Shown here in pieces: positions 7,814 to 13,731 of a stretch of DNA of 15,334 nucleotides. Position 1 is the stretch's first letter. The number at the start of each line of letters is the position of its first letter. Position numbers and translations under genes: made by a program. The DNA comes from Pelagibius sp050290145 (GTDB lineage: Bacteria > Pseudomonadota > Alphaproteobacteria > Kiloniellales > Kiloniellaceae): contig JBNKHC010000318.1 in NCBI GenBank assembly GCA_050290145.1, positions 1-15,334 of the forward strand, read 5' to 3'. A model generated the notes under the pieces. The model made no database searches. It saw nothing but the letters and a program-made list of their open reading frames with translations, and was not told where the DNA came from.

Positions 7814-9976
7814 ATGTGGGCGCTGCCCGGCGGGAGGGAAAGCAAGGGGGACAGACCCGGGCCCCGCGATCTCGTCTGGCTGACCGGACGGGCGCGGGAC
7901 AACCTGCTGGCCGAACGCGGGCGCTGGCCGCTCTGGGTGCCGGTGCTGCTTGGGCTCGGCGTCTGCGCCTATTTCTGGAGCCCGGCGGAACCGCCGCCCT
8001 GGCTCGGCCCCGGCGTCGCCCTGGCTCTCCTTCTCGCCGCCTGGAGCCTGCGCCGCGCGCCGGGCCTCACCCTGGTGCTTCTGGCGCTGCTTGCCGTGGC
8101 CGCGGGCTTCGCCCTGGCGCAGCTGCGCACCCAACTCGTGGCCGCGCCGGTTCTGGAGCGGACCTGGGGACCGGCCGAGCTGACGGCGGAGGTGCTGGGC
8201 AGCGAACCACGCACCCGGGGCTGGCGGCTTTACCTGCGCCCCCTGGAGATGCCGGGCCTCGCCGAAGCGGAGCTGCCGGCAAGGCTGCGGATCACCGTGG
8301 CCGGGCTGGAGGCCGCCCCGGCGCCGGGCAGTCCCATCCGCCTGCGCGCGGCGCTGAGGCCGCCCAGCCCGCCGGTGCTGCCGGGCGCCTTCGATTTCGC
8401 CCGCCAGGCCTGGTTCCAGCGCCTCGGCGGCATCGGCTTTGCCTACGGCACCGCCGAGGTGCTGGCGCCGCCGCAGGACAGTGGCGGTGTCGGCGCCGCC
8501 TGGCAGCGCTGGTGGGCGGGATTGCGCCAGACCATCGCCGCACGCGTCGCCGCGCGGCTCGAGGGCCAGACGGGCGCCGTAGCGGTGGCGCTCATCACCG
8601 GACAGCGCGGCGGCATCAGCGAGGCGACCCGTGCCGACATGCGCGCCGCCGGCCTGGCCCACCTGCTGGCCATCTCGGGCCTGCACATGGGCTTGGTCGC
8701 GGGCTGCCTGTTCTTCGCTCTGCGGGCAGGCCTGGCCCTGATCCCGGGCCTGGCGCTCTATCACCCGATCAAGAAGTGGGCGGCCGTGGCCGCCGGCGCG
8801 GGGGCCTTCGTCTATCTGAACCTGGTGGGCGCCAGCATTCCGGCGCAGCGCGCCTTCCTCATGGTCGCCGTGGTGCTGCTGGCGGTGCTGCTGGACCGCC
8901 GTGCGCTCTCCCTGCGCCTGGTCGCCTGGGCGGCTGCGGTGATCCTGGTCGTGGCGCCGGAGAGCCTCATGTCGGCCAGCTTCCAGATGTCTTTTGCCGC
9001 GGTCACCGCGCTCATCGCCGCCTATGAAGCCTGGGAGGGCCACCGCCCGCAGTATCGCGCGGCGAGGGGGCCGGGCCAAAAATTCTTCGCCTACTTTGCC
9101 GGCGTTGCGGCGACCTCGGTCATCGCCATCCTCGCCACCGGTCCCTTCGCCGCCTTTCACTTCCAGCGCCTGGCGCTCTACGGCCTGCTGGCCAATCTGG
9201 TCGCGGTGCCGCTGACCGCCTTCTGGATCATGCCCTGGGCCGTGCTGGCCCTGCTGCTCATGCCCTTCGGCGGCGAGGCTCTCGGCCTCGTTCCCATGGG
9301 CTGGGGCATCGAGCTGCTGCTGGGACTTGCCGGGGCCGTGGCGGCTTGGCCGGCGGCCAGCCTGCAGGTGCCGCCCATGCCCGACTGGGGCCTGGGGATG
9401 GCGGTCCTCGGCGGGCTGTGGCTCTGCCTCTGGCAGCGGCCCTGGCGCCGCGCGGCAGTGGTGCTGATCCTCGCCGGGGCGCTCTCGCCGCTGAGCTTCG
9501 CGCCGCCGATCCTGCTGATCAGCGGCGATGGGCGTCAGGCGGGCTTGCGGGATGTGGAGGGCACTCTGTGGGTGGCCTGGCCGCGGGGCAGCCGCTTCGT
9601 GCTCGAGAGCTGGGCACGGCAGGCCTTTGCCGGCCAGACACGCGCCTGGCCGGCGTTCGGCGAAGGGGTTGCCGGCGGGCTGAGCTGCGATCCCCTCGGC
9701 TGCCTCTACCGGGAGGGCGGGCGCATCTTCGCCGTGCTGCGCGACCCGCGCGCCGCCGACGACGACTGCCGCCTGGCCGAGGTGGTGGTCAGCCTGGAGC
9801 CGCTGCGCCGCCAGCCCTGCCGCGGGCCGGCGGTGGTGATCGACCGCTTCGATCTCTGGCGCCACGGCGCCCAGGCGGTGTGGCTGGGGCCGGACGGCCC
9901 CGTCGTCCGCACCGTGGCCGGGCAGCAGGGCGCGCGGCCCTGGTCGCCCTATCCGGCGCGCAATCTAAGGAAGTAG
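7814..9976 (+). CDS. comEC: ComEC/Rec2-family DNA internalisation membrane protein
   Basis: ComEC forms the inner-membrane channel that passes single-stranded DNA into the cytoplasm during natural transformation. The 720-residue product is strongly hydrophobic in the middle. Membrane segments appear around residues 41-57 and 66-105. A soluble OB-like N-terminal domain follows (about 118-218), ending near PGAFDFARQAWFQRLGGIGFAYG. The competence domain spans about 250-560 and contains the hallmark AHLLAISGLHMGLVAG (282-297). At 566-720 lies a domain in the position of the metallo-beta-lactamase-like module, but I see no HxHxDH metal-binding motif, so it is unlikely to act as a nuclease. The four Cys in it (625, 630, 652, 669) may pair. 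The gene stands alone on its strand and ends 12 nt from the lexA stop, in tail-to-tail orientation. Presence of comEC alone does not show that the organism is competent. Confidence 0.93.
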   Translation: MWALPGGRESKGDRPGPRDLVWLTGRARDNLLAERGRWPLWVPVLLGLGVCAYFWSPAEPPPWLGPGVALALLLAAWSLRRAPGLTLVLLALLAVAAGFALAQLRTQLVAAPVLERTWGPAELTAEVLGSEPRTRGWRLYLRPLEMPGLAEAELPARLRITVAGLEAAPAPGSPIRLRAALRPPSPPVLPGAFDFARQAWFQRLGGIGFAYGTAEVLAPPQDSGGVGAAWQRWWAGLRQTIAARVAARLEGQTGAVAVALITGQRGGISEATRADMRAAGLAHLLAISGLHMGLVAGCLFFALRAGLALIPGLALYHPIKKWAAVAAGAGAFVYLNLVGASIPAQRAFLMVAVVLLAVLLDRRALSLRLVAWAAAVILVVAPESLMSASFQMSFAAVTALIAAYEAWEGHRPQYRAARGPGQKFFAYFAGVAATSVIAILATGPFAAFHFQRLALYGLLANLVAVPLTAFWIMPWAVLALLLMPFGGEALGLVPMGWGIELLLGLAGAVAAWPAASLQVPPMPDWGLGMAVLGGLWLCLWQRPWRRAAVVLILAGALSPLSFAPPILLISGDGRQAGLRDVEGTLWVAWPRGSRFVLESWARQAFAGQTRAWPAFGEGVAGGLSCDPLGCLYREGGRIFAVLRDPRAADDDCRLAEVVVSLEPLRRQPCRGPAVVIDRFDLWRHGAQAVWLGPDGPVVRTVAGQQGARPWSPYPARNLRK

Positions 9977-9988
9977 CGGTGGCTGCGC

Positions 9989-10735
9989 TCAGTAGCGCCG
10001 CAGGAGCCCCACCAGACGGCCCTGGATGGCGACGCGCTCCGGCGGGAAGATCCGCGTCTCGTAGGCCTGGTTGGCCGGTTCCAGGGCGATGGCGCCGCCC
10101 TTGCGGCGCAGGCGCTTCAGGGTGGCCTCCTCGTTGTCGACCAGGGCCACCACGATGGTGCCGTTCTCGGCGCTCTCGCAGCGTTCGATGATCACCGTGT
10201 CGCCGTCCAGGATGCCGGCGTCGACCATGGAATCGCCGTCCACCTCCAGGGCGTAGTGCTCGCCGCTGCCCATGATGGAGGAGGGCACGTCGACGTAGTT
10301 GGAGTAGTCGCGCAGGGCCTCGATCGGCGTACCGGCGGCGATCCGGCCGTAGAGCGGCAGCTGGATCGCCTCGCTGTCGTTGGCGGCCTGGGCGCCGGGG
10401 ATCGACGAGGAGAACCCGCCCCGGATGACCTTGGGGGCGAAGCCGCCGCGGGCGTCGCCGCCCTGGGGCGCACTCTCGCCGCCCAACCCGGGGGCCGTGT
10501 CCTCGGCCTCTGCGGCCATGTCACTGGGCAGGCGCAGCACCTCCACGGCCCGGGCCCGGTGCGGCAGGCGGCGGATGAAGCCGCGCTCCTCCAGGCCGGT
10601 AATCAGGCGGTGGATGCCCGACTTCGACTTGAGCGCCAGCGCATCCTTCATTTCGTCGAAGGACGGGGAGACCCCGTTCTTCTGCAAGTGGCGGTGGATG
10701 AAGAGCAGGAGCTCGTGCTGCTTTTTGGTGAGCAT
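9989..10735 (-). CDS. lexA: LexA SOS-response transcriptional repressor and autoprotease
   Basis: LexA represses SOS genes and inactivates itself by RecA-stimulated cleavage. The 248-residue product starts with the winged-helix DNA-binding domain (MLTKKQHELLLFIHRHL to RAVEVL, residues 1-67), with recognition-helix region SPSFDEMKDALALKSKSGIHRLI. A linker of about 50 residues (70-122) rich in Gly, Ala and Ser is longer than in E. coli LexA (202 aa total), as is usual in alphaproteobacteria. The C-terminal peptidase domain has the scissile Ala134-Gly135 in GRIAAGTPIEAL, nucleophile Ser169 (GDSMVDAG) and general base Lys207 (ATLKRL). The start is preceded by AGAG 7-10 nt upstream. A promoter with an overlapping SOS box lies about 80 nt upstream. 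The 3' end converges on comEC with no room for a separate terminator. Confidence 0.98.
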   Translation of the reverse strand: MLTKKQHELLLFIHRHLQKNGVSPSFDEMKDALALKSKSGIHRLITGLEERGFIRRLPHRARAVEVLRLPSDMAAEAEDTAPGLGGESAPQGGDARGGFAPKVIRGGFSSSIPGAQAANDSEAIQLPLYGRIAAGTPIEALRDYSNYVDVPSSIMGSGEHYALEVDGDSMVDAGILDGDTVIIERCESAENGTIVVALVDNEEATLKRLRRKGGAIALEPANQAYETRIFPPERVAIQGRLVGLLRRY

Positions 10736-10789
10736 GGATCTCTAAACCCCAGGGTGTCGTCATCCGTCATCGGAGCGACACAAAATATG

Positions 10790-10804
10790 GAACAAAACAA
10801 AAAC
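10790..10804. promoter_or_regulatory. Second, imperfect LexA half-site pair downstream of the promoter
   Basis: The plus strand reads GAACAAAACAAAAAC, that is GAAC-N7-AAAC: one full half-site and one with a single mismatch. It lies 10 bp on the lexA side of the perfect box, just past the predicted transcription start, in the opposite repeat orientation. It could be a weak auxiliary operator, or a chance match in an A-rich stretch. Confidence 0.35.
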
Positions 10805-10814
10805 CTGGGCACAT

Positions 10815-10829
10815 GTTCTAGTTTAGTTC
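10815..10829. promoter_or_regulatory. SOS box (LexA operator), perfect GTTC-N7-GTTC
   Basis: The plus strand reads GTTCTAGTTTAGTTC, an exact match to the alphaproteobacterial LexA operator (direct repeat GTTC-N7-GTTC; GAAC-N7-GAAC on the other strand). It differs from the palindromic CTGT-N8-ACAG box of gammaproteobacteria. It lies between and over the lexA promoter elements. Confidence 0.88.
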
Positions 10830-10843
10830 TCATTGCCCGTCAA
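10815..10843 (-). promoter_or_regulatory. lexA sigma-70 promoter overlapped by SOS box
   Basis: On the minus strand, TTGACG (10843-10838, 5 of 6 matches) and TAGAAC (10820-10815, 4 of 6) are separated by exactly 17 bp, giving a credible -35/-10 pair. The leader to the lexA ATG would be about 70 nt. The SOS box at 10815-10829 covers the -10 and part of the spacer, so bound LexA would block RNA polymerase. This is the expected layout for an autoregulated lexA. Confidence 0.75.
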
Positions 10844-10932
10844 GGGCTATGTCAGGAGCCGGTCAGCCTGTCGGGCCGGTCCGGCGCCGCTTGGGGCGTG
10901 GCGCAAAGAGGAAAACGGGGCGGCCGGGCCTA

Positions 10933-10951
10933 GGTCCTGTACTCATAAATT
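10933..10951 (+). repeat. Left terminal inverted repeat of the MITE-like element
   Basis: This 19-bp sequence, GGTCCTGTACTCATAAATT, is the exact reverse complement of 11180-11198. A TA precedes it on the outside, and the palindrome CTCGCGAG (10952-10959) follows on the inside. Confidence 0.9.
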
Positions 10952-10963
10952 CTCGCGAGCCGC

Positions 10964-11062
10964 GTTTGCTCTGGGCCGGTCTTGCGGCAGGAGAGCGGGC
11001 GCAGGCGATGTGGTTCCATCGGCAAGCCCGCTCGACGCCCCGCAAGACCGGCCCAGACAAAC
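10964..11062. repeat. Internal hairpin A of the MITE-like element
   Basis: The outer arms 10971-10987 and 11040-11056 are perfect 17-bp inverted repeats (CTGGGCCGGTCTTGCGG and its complement). With one bulged C at 10969 the pairing continues outward through T10970/A11057 and GTTTG/CAAAC (10964-10968 with 11058-11062). Inside, GAGCGGGC (10993-11000) pairs with GCCCGCTC (11026-11033), and CGATG with CATCG around a 6-nt loop (11011-11016). The result is one long, nearly continuous stem-loop. Confidence 0.85.
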
Positions 11063-11074
11063 CCTTCGGGACGC

Positions 11075-11162
11075 GGCGAATTTGCCCGCTGGGGGCGTCC
11101 TCGTCGCTCGCAATGGGCCCGCATTTACTCGCTCCTCCTCCTACCCAGCGGGCAAATTCGCC
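11075..11162. repeat. Internal hairpin B of the MITE-like element
   Basis: Arms 11075-11093 and 11144-11162 are perfect 19-bp inverted repeats (GGCGAATTTGCCCGCTGGG and its complement) around a 50-nt loop that contains the pyrimidine tract CTCCTCCTCC. It is separated from hairpin A by 12 nt. Confidence 0.85.
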
Positions 11163-11179
11163 AGCGGCGCGGCCACGAC

Positions 11180-11198
11180 AATTTATGAGTACAGGACC
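11180..11198 (-). repeat. Right terminal inverted repeat of the MITE-like element
   Basis: This is the exact inverse of 10933-10951. Its outermost base (C11198, read as G on the minus strand) supplies the third base of the moeA stop codon TAG. The TA of the stop codon is the target duplication at 11199-11200. Confidence 0.9.
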
Positions 11199-12424
11199 TA
11201 CAGGCCGGGCACCAGATCCGGGAAGGACAGCACTTCGACCAGATCGCCCTGGGTGGCGGCAGGGGCGTGGGGCACACGCACGATGAGGCCGTCGGCGGCG
11301 GCCAGCAGCGCCAGCATGGAGGAATCCTGGCGGCCGTAGGGCGTCACCGTGCGGCGGCCGTCGCCGCTCTCGGCGATGGTGGCGCGCAGGTAGTCCTGGC
11401 GCTGGTCGTTGGGTCCGAGATCGCCGCCCAGTACCATCTGTTGCAGCGGATGGGGCGGCAGGTCGAGGCCCAGCAGCGCGTTCAGTGCCGGGCGGGCGTA
11501 GAGCAGGGAACAGACCACGGCGGAAACCGGGTTGCCGGGCAGCCCGATCATCGGCGTGCCGCCCAGCTGGCCGAACATCAGCGGCTTGCCCGGGCGCATG
11601 GCGATCTTCCAGAAGTCGAGCTCCAGGCCCTGTTCGCCCAGCACCTTCTGCACCAGGTCGTGCTCGCCCACCGAGGCGCCCCCGGCGGTGAGCAGCAGGT
11701 CGGCGCCCTTGGCCCCGGCGGCGAGCGCCGCCAGCTGCTCTTCCTTGTCCGGCGCGATGCCGAGCTGGACCGGCTCGCCGCCGCAGGCGCGCACGAAGGC
11801 GGCCAGCGCCAGGCCGTTGGAGCTGACGATCTGGCTCGGGCCCAGCGGCTCGCCGGGCATCACCACCTCGTCACCGGTCGCCAGGATGGCGACGCGCGGG
11901 CGGCGGCGCACCTGTACCCAGGGATGGTTCATGGCGGCGATGAGCCCGATGTCGCGCGCACCCAGCAGCCGCCCGGCGCGCGGGCCCGGATCGCCCTCGG
12001 CGAAGTCGAGCCCGGCGGGGCGGACGTAGTTGCCCAGCTTGCAGGACTCTTTCACCGTGACTTCACCGTCGCCGGCCTCGGTGTCCTCCTGGATGACGAT
12101 GGAATCGGCTCCCCGGGGCAGGGGCGCGCCGGTGAAGATCCGCACCGCCTCGCCGGCGCCCATCTCGCCCTCGAAAAGCCCGCCGGCTGGCACCGCGCCG
12201 ATCACCTTCAGGCTGACCGGCACCCCAGGCCTGACGGGCGCCACGTCGGCGGCGCGCACCGCGTAGCCGTCCATGGCGGAGACCGCGTGCGGCGGCTGCG
12301 TCACCCTTGCGCGCACGTTGGCGGCCAGCACCCGGCCGAAGGCCTCGGCGATGCTCACCGTCTCGGCGGGCAAGGGGGCGAAGTTCTTGAGGATGCGGTC
12401 CAGCGCCTCGGCGACAGAGATCAT
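11198..12424 (-). CDS. moeA: Molybdopterin molybdotransferase MoeA
   Basis: MoeA inserts molybdate into adenylylated molybdopterin to form the molybdenum cofactor. The 408-residue product matches the E. coli length (411). Motifs are PPHAVSAMDGYAVR (44-57), RIFTGAPLPRGADSIVIQED (95-114), ILATGDEVV (180-188), TAGGASVGEHD (246-256, MoCF-type domain), RPGKPLMFG (277-285) and GLPGNPVSA (294-302). The C-terminal domain IV runs to EVLSFPDLVPGL. The start overlaps the moaC stop by one base (TGATG), implying coupling. The stop codon TAG lies at the junction with the MITE-like element. Rebuilding the empty site gives the same TAG, so the protein is not altered by the insertion. A terminator directly after the gene is not evident. 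Confidence 0.97.
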   Translation of the reverse strand: MISVAEALDRILKNFAPLPAETVSIAEAFGRVLAANVRARVTQPPHAVSAMDGYAVRAADVAPVRPGVPVSLKVIGAVPAGGLFEGEMGAGEAVRIFTGAPLPRGADSIVIQEDTEAGDGEVTVKESCKLGNYVRPAGLDFAEGDPGPRAGRLLGARDIGLIAAMNHPWVQVRRRPRVAILATGDEVVMPGEPLGPSQIVSSNGLALAAFVRACGGEPVQLGIAPDKEEQLAALAAGAKGADLLLTAGGASVGEHDLVQKVLGEQGLELDFWKIAMRPGKPLMFGQLGGTPMIGLPGNPVSAVVCSLLYARPALNALLGLDLPPHPLQQMVLGGDLGPNDQRQDYLRATIAESGDGRRTVTPYGRQDSSMLALLAAADGLIVRVPHAPAATQGDLVEVLSFPDLVPGL

Positions 12425-12900
12425 CAGGACGCCTCATAGGTGCCGGACTTGCCGCCGGCCTTGTGCGTCAGGCGCACCTCGGTGATCCGCATGCCGCGGT
12501 CGACCGCCTTGCACATGTCGTAGACGGTCAGCGCCGCCACGCTGACGGCGGTGAGCGCTTCCATCTCCACGCCGGTGCGGCCCTTCAGCTTGCAGGTGGC
12601 GGTGATGTCGACGGCGTTGCGCGCCTCGTCGAGCGTGAGGTCGACCTTCACCGAGGTGAGCGCCAGCGGGTGGCAGAGCGGGATCAGGTCCGGCGTGCGC
12701 TTGGCGCCCATGATGCCCGCAAGTCGCGCCACCGACAGCACGTCACCCTTCTTCACGCCGCCCTCGCGGATCATCGCCAGGGTCTCGGGCTGCATGATCA
12801 CCGAGCCCTGGGCCGTGGCGGTTCGCTCGGTCACGTCCTTGTCGGAGACGTCGACCATGACGGCCTTGCCCTCGGCATCGAAGTGGGTGAAGTCGGCCAT
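12424..12900 (-). CDS. moaC: Cyclic pyranopterin monophosphate synthase MoaC
   Basis: MoaC converts the MoaA product, 3',8-cyclo-7,8-dihydro-GTP, to cyclic pyranopterin monophosphate in molybdenum cofactor synthesis. The 158-residue product is of standard length. It shows MVDVSDKDVTERTA (15-28), LIPLCHPLALT (72-82, His77) and GVEMEALTAVSVAALTVYDMCKA (110-132), with Asp128 and Lys131 in the positions of the active-site pair in E. coli. The ribosome-binding sequence TAGGAA contains the TAG stop codon of the upstream trpC, which ends 9 nt before the moaC ATG, so the two genes are tightly linked. No moaA, moaB, moaD or moaE is seen in the window. Confidence 0.97.
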   Translation of the reverse strand: MADFTHFDAEGKAVMVDVSDKDVTERTATAQGSVIMQPETLAMIREGGVKKGDVLSVARLAGIMGAKRTPDLIPLCHPLALTSVKVDLTLDEARNAVDITATCKLKGRTGVEMEALTAVSVAALTVYDMCKAVDRGMRITEVRLTHKAGGKSGTYEAS

Positions 12901-12909
12901 CGCGCGTTC

Positions 12910-13731
12910 CTAAGCTGCGGGAACCTTGCCCAGCACCAGCTCGGCGGTGGCGGCGGTGACGTCGTCCTGGCGCATGAGGGATTCGCCGATCAGGAAGGCG
13001 CGCGCGCCGACGGCGGTCATGCGCGCCAGGTCGGCCGGCTTGTAGAGCCCGCTCTCGGCCACCAGCAGGCGGTCCCTGGGCACGCGCGGCGCCAGCTCCT
13101 CGGTGGTCTTCAGGTCGACTTCAAGGGTCTTGAGGTTGCGGTTGTTGATGCCGACCAGCGGCGACTTCAGCTTCAGGGCGCGGTCCAGCTCGGCGCCGTC
13201 GTGCACCTCGACCAGCACGTCCATGCCGAGCTCGAGGGTGAGGGCTTCCAGCTCCGCCGCCTGGGCGTCCTCCAGGGCGGCCATGATGAGCAGGATGCAG
13301 TCGGCGCCCAGGGCGCGGGATTCGACGATCTGGTAGGGATCGAGCATGAAGTCCTTGCGCAGGCAAGGCAGGGGCACGGCGTCGCGCGCCATGACCAGGA
13401 AGCCGTCGGCGCCCTGAAAGTAAGGTTCGTCGGTCAAGACCGAGAGGCAGGCGGCGCCGCCGGCCAGATAGGCCTCGGCCAGGCGCGGCGGGTCGAAGTC
13501 GGCGCGGATCAGGCCCTTGCTGGGAGAGGCCTTCTTGATCTCGCAGATCAGGGCATTGGCGCCGGTGGCGGCCTTGGCCTCCAGGGCGGCGCGGAAACCA
13601 CGCGGCGCCGAAGCCGCGGCGGCGCGCTCTTCCAGTACTTCCAGCGGCGTCACGGCCTTGCGCGCGGCGATCCAGTCGCGCTTGTCGGCGCAGATCTTCT
13701 GCAGAATGTCTTCCTTGGCGGGGGCACTCAT
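12910..13731 (-). CDS. trpC: Indole-3-glycerol-phosphate synthase TrpC
   Basis: TrpC closes the indole ring in tryptophan synthesis, converting carboxyphenylamino-deoxyribulose phosphate to indole-glycerol phosphate. The 273-residue single-domain TIM barrel (no PRAI fusion as in E. coli) shows ICEIKKASPSKGLIR (62-76; Glu64, Lys66), LRKDFMLDPYQ (124-134; Lys126), ILLIMAAL (146-153), VLVEVHD (172-178; Glu175), GINNRNLKTLEVDL (194-207), VAESGL (224-229) and FLIGESLMR (246-254). These catalytic positions correspond by motif to those known in the archaeal IGPS. The ATG at 13731 sits in an ATGA overlap with the trpD stop. The same frame stays open far upstream, but that extension is antisense-free shadow within trpD and lacks family similarity. 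moaC follows after 9 nt. Confidence 0.97.
   Translation of the reverse strand: MSAPAKEDILQKICADKRDWIAARKAVTPLEVLEERAAAASAPRGFRAALEAKAATGANALICEIKKASPSKGLIRADFDPPRLAEAYLAGGAACLSVLTDEPYFQGADGFLVMARDAVPLPCLRKDFMLDPYQIVESRALGADCILLIMAALEDAQAAELEALTLELGMDVLVEVHDGAELDRALKLKSPLVGINNRNLKTLEVDLKTTEELAPRVPRDRLLVAESGLYKPADLARMTAVGARAFLIGESLMRQDDVTAATAELVLGKVPAA

Larger units (their letters stand above)
10736..10930. other. lexA control region and the flank up to the MITE-like element
   Basis: The whole lexA-moeA gap is 462 bp (10736-11197). This part holds the lexA leader, the imperfect second operator and the promoter/SOS box. About 87 bp (10844-10930) follow in which I see only GC-rich sequence with short palindromes such as GCCGGTCCGGC. 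The remaining 268 bp are the MITE-like element. Short open frames crossing the gap have no ribosome-binding site and no recognisable product, and I do not call them genes. Confidence 0.6.
10931..11200. mobile_element. MITE-like non-autonomous transposable element, including its TA target duplications
   Basis: A perfect terminal inverted repeat, GGTCCTGTACTCATAAATT, is found at 10933-10951 and inverted at 11180-11198. It bounds a 266-bp unit flanked on both sides by TA (10931-10932 and 11199-11200). Past the perfect part, the two ends stay similar for about 12 more bases (TCGCGAGCCGCG versus TCGTGGCCGCG). No plausible gene lies inside. The interior holds two long hairpins (10964-11062 and 11075-11162). 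Short size, long terminal inverted repeats, TA duplication and no transposase fit a MITE mobilised in trans. The TA duplication suggests an IS630/Tc1-mariner-type or IS5-family (IS427-like) transposase, but the parent element cannot be named from this window. The right end coincides with the moeA stop codon. Together with 10736-10930 it makes up the 462-bp lexA-moeA gap. Confidence 0.8.

Noticed and set aside
7757..9865. A 702-codon open frame on the minus strand opposite comEC
   Set aside because: It is a shadow of the strong third-position GC bias of comEC, with no domains and no ribosome-binding site. comEC has clear motifs in the sense frame.
10880..10930. A possible intrinsic terminator for moeA formed by GGCCTGTAGGCC-type sequence before the element inserted
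   Set aside because: The loop would be only two bases, pairing is short and bulged, and the nearest T tract (in CCGTTTTCC) is too far from the stem to be convincing.
10964..11162. The repeated arms as a CRISPR array
   Set aside because: The repeats are inverted pairs, not regularly spaced direct repeats, and no cas genes are near.
10833..11339. A plus-strand open frame crossing the element between lexA and moeA
   Set aside because: It runs through the lexA promoter, both hairpins and the terminal repeats and into moeA antisense. Its translation simply reflects the repeat arms, and there is no ribosome-binding site.
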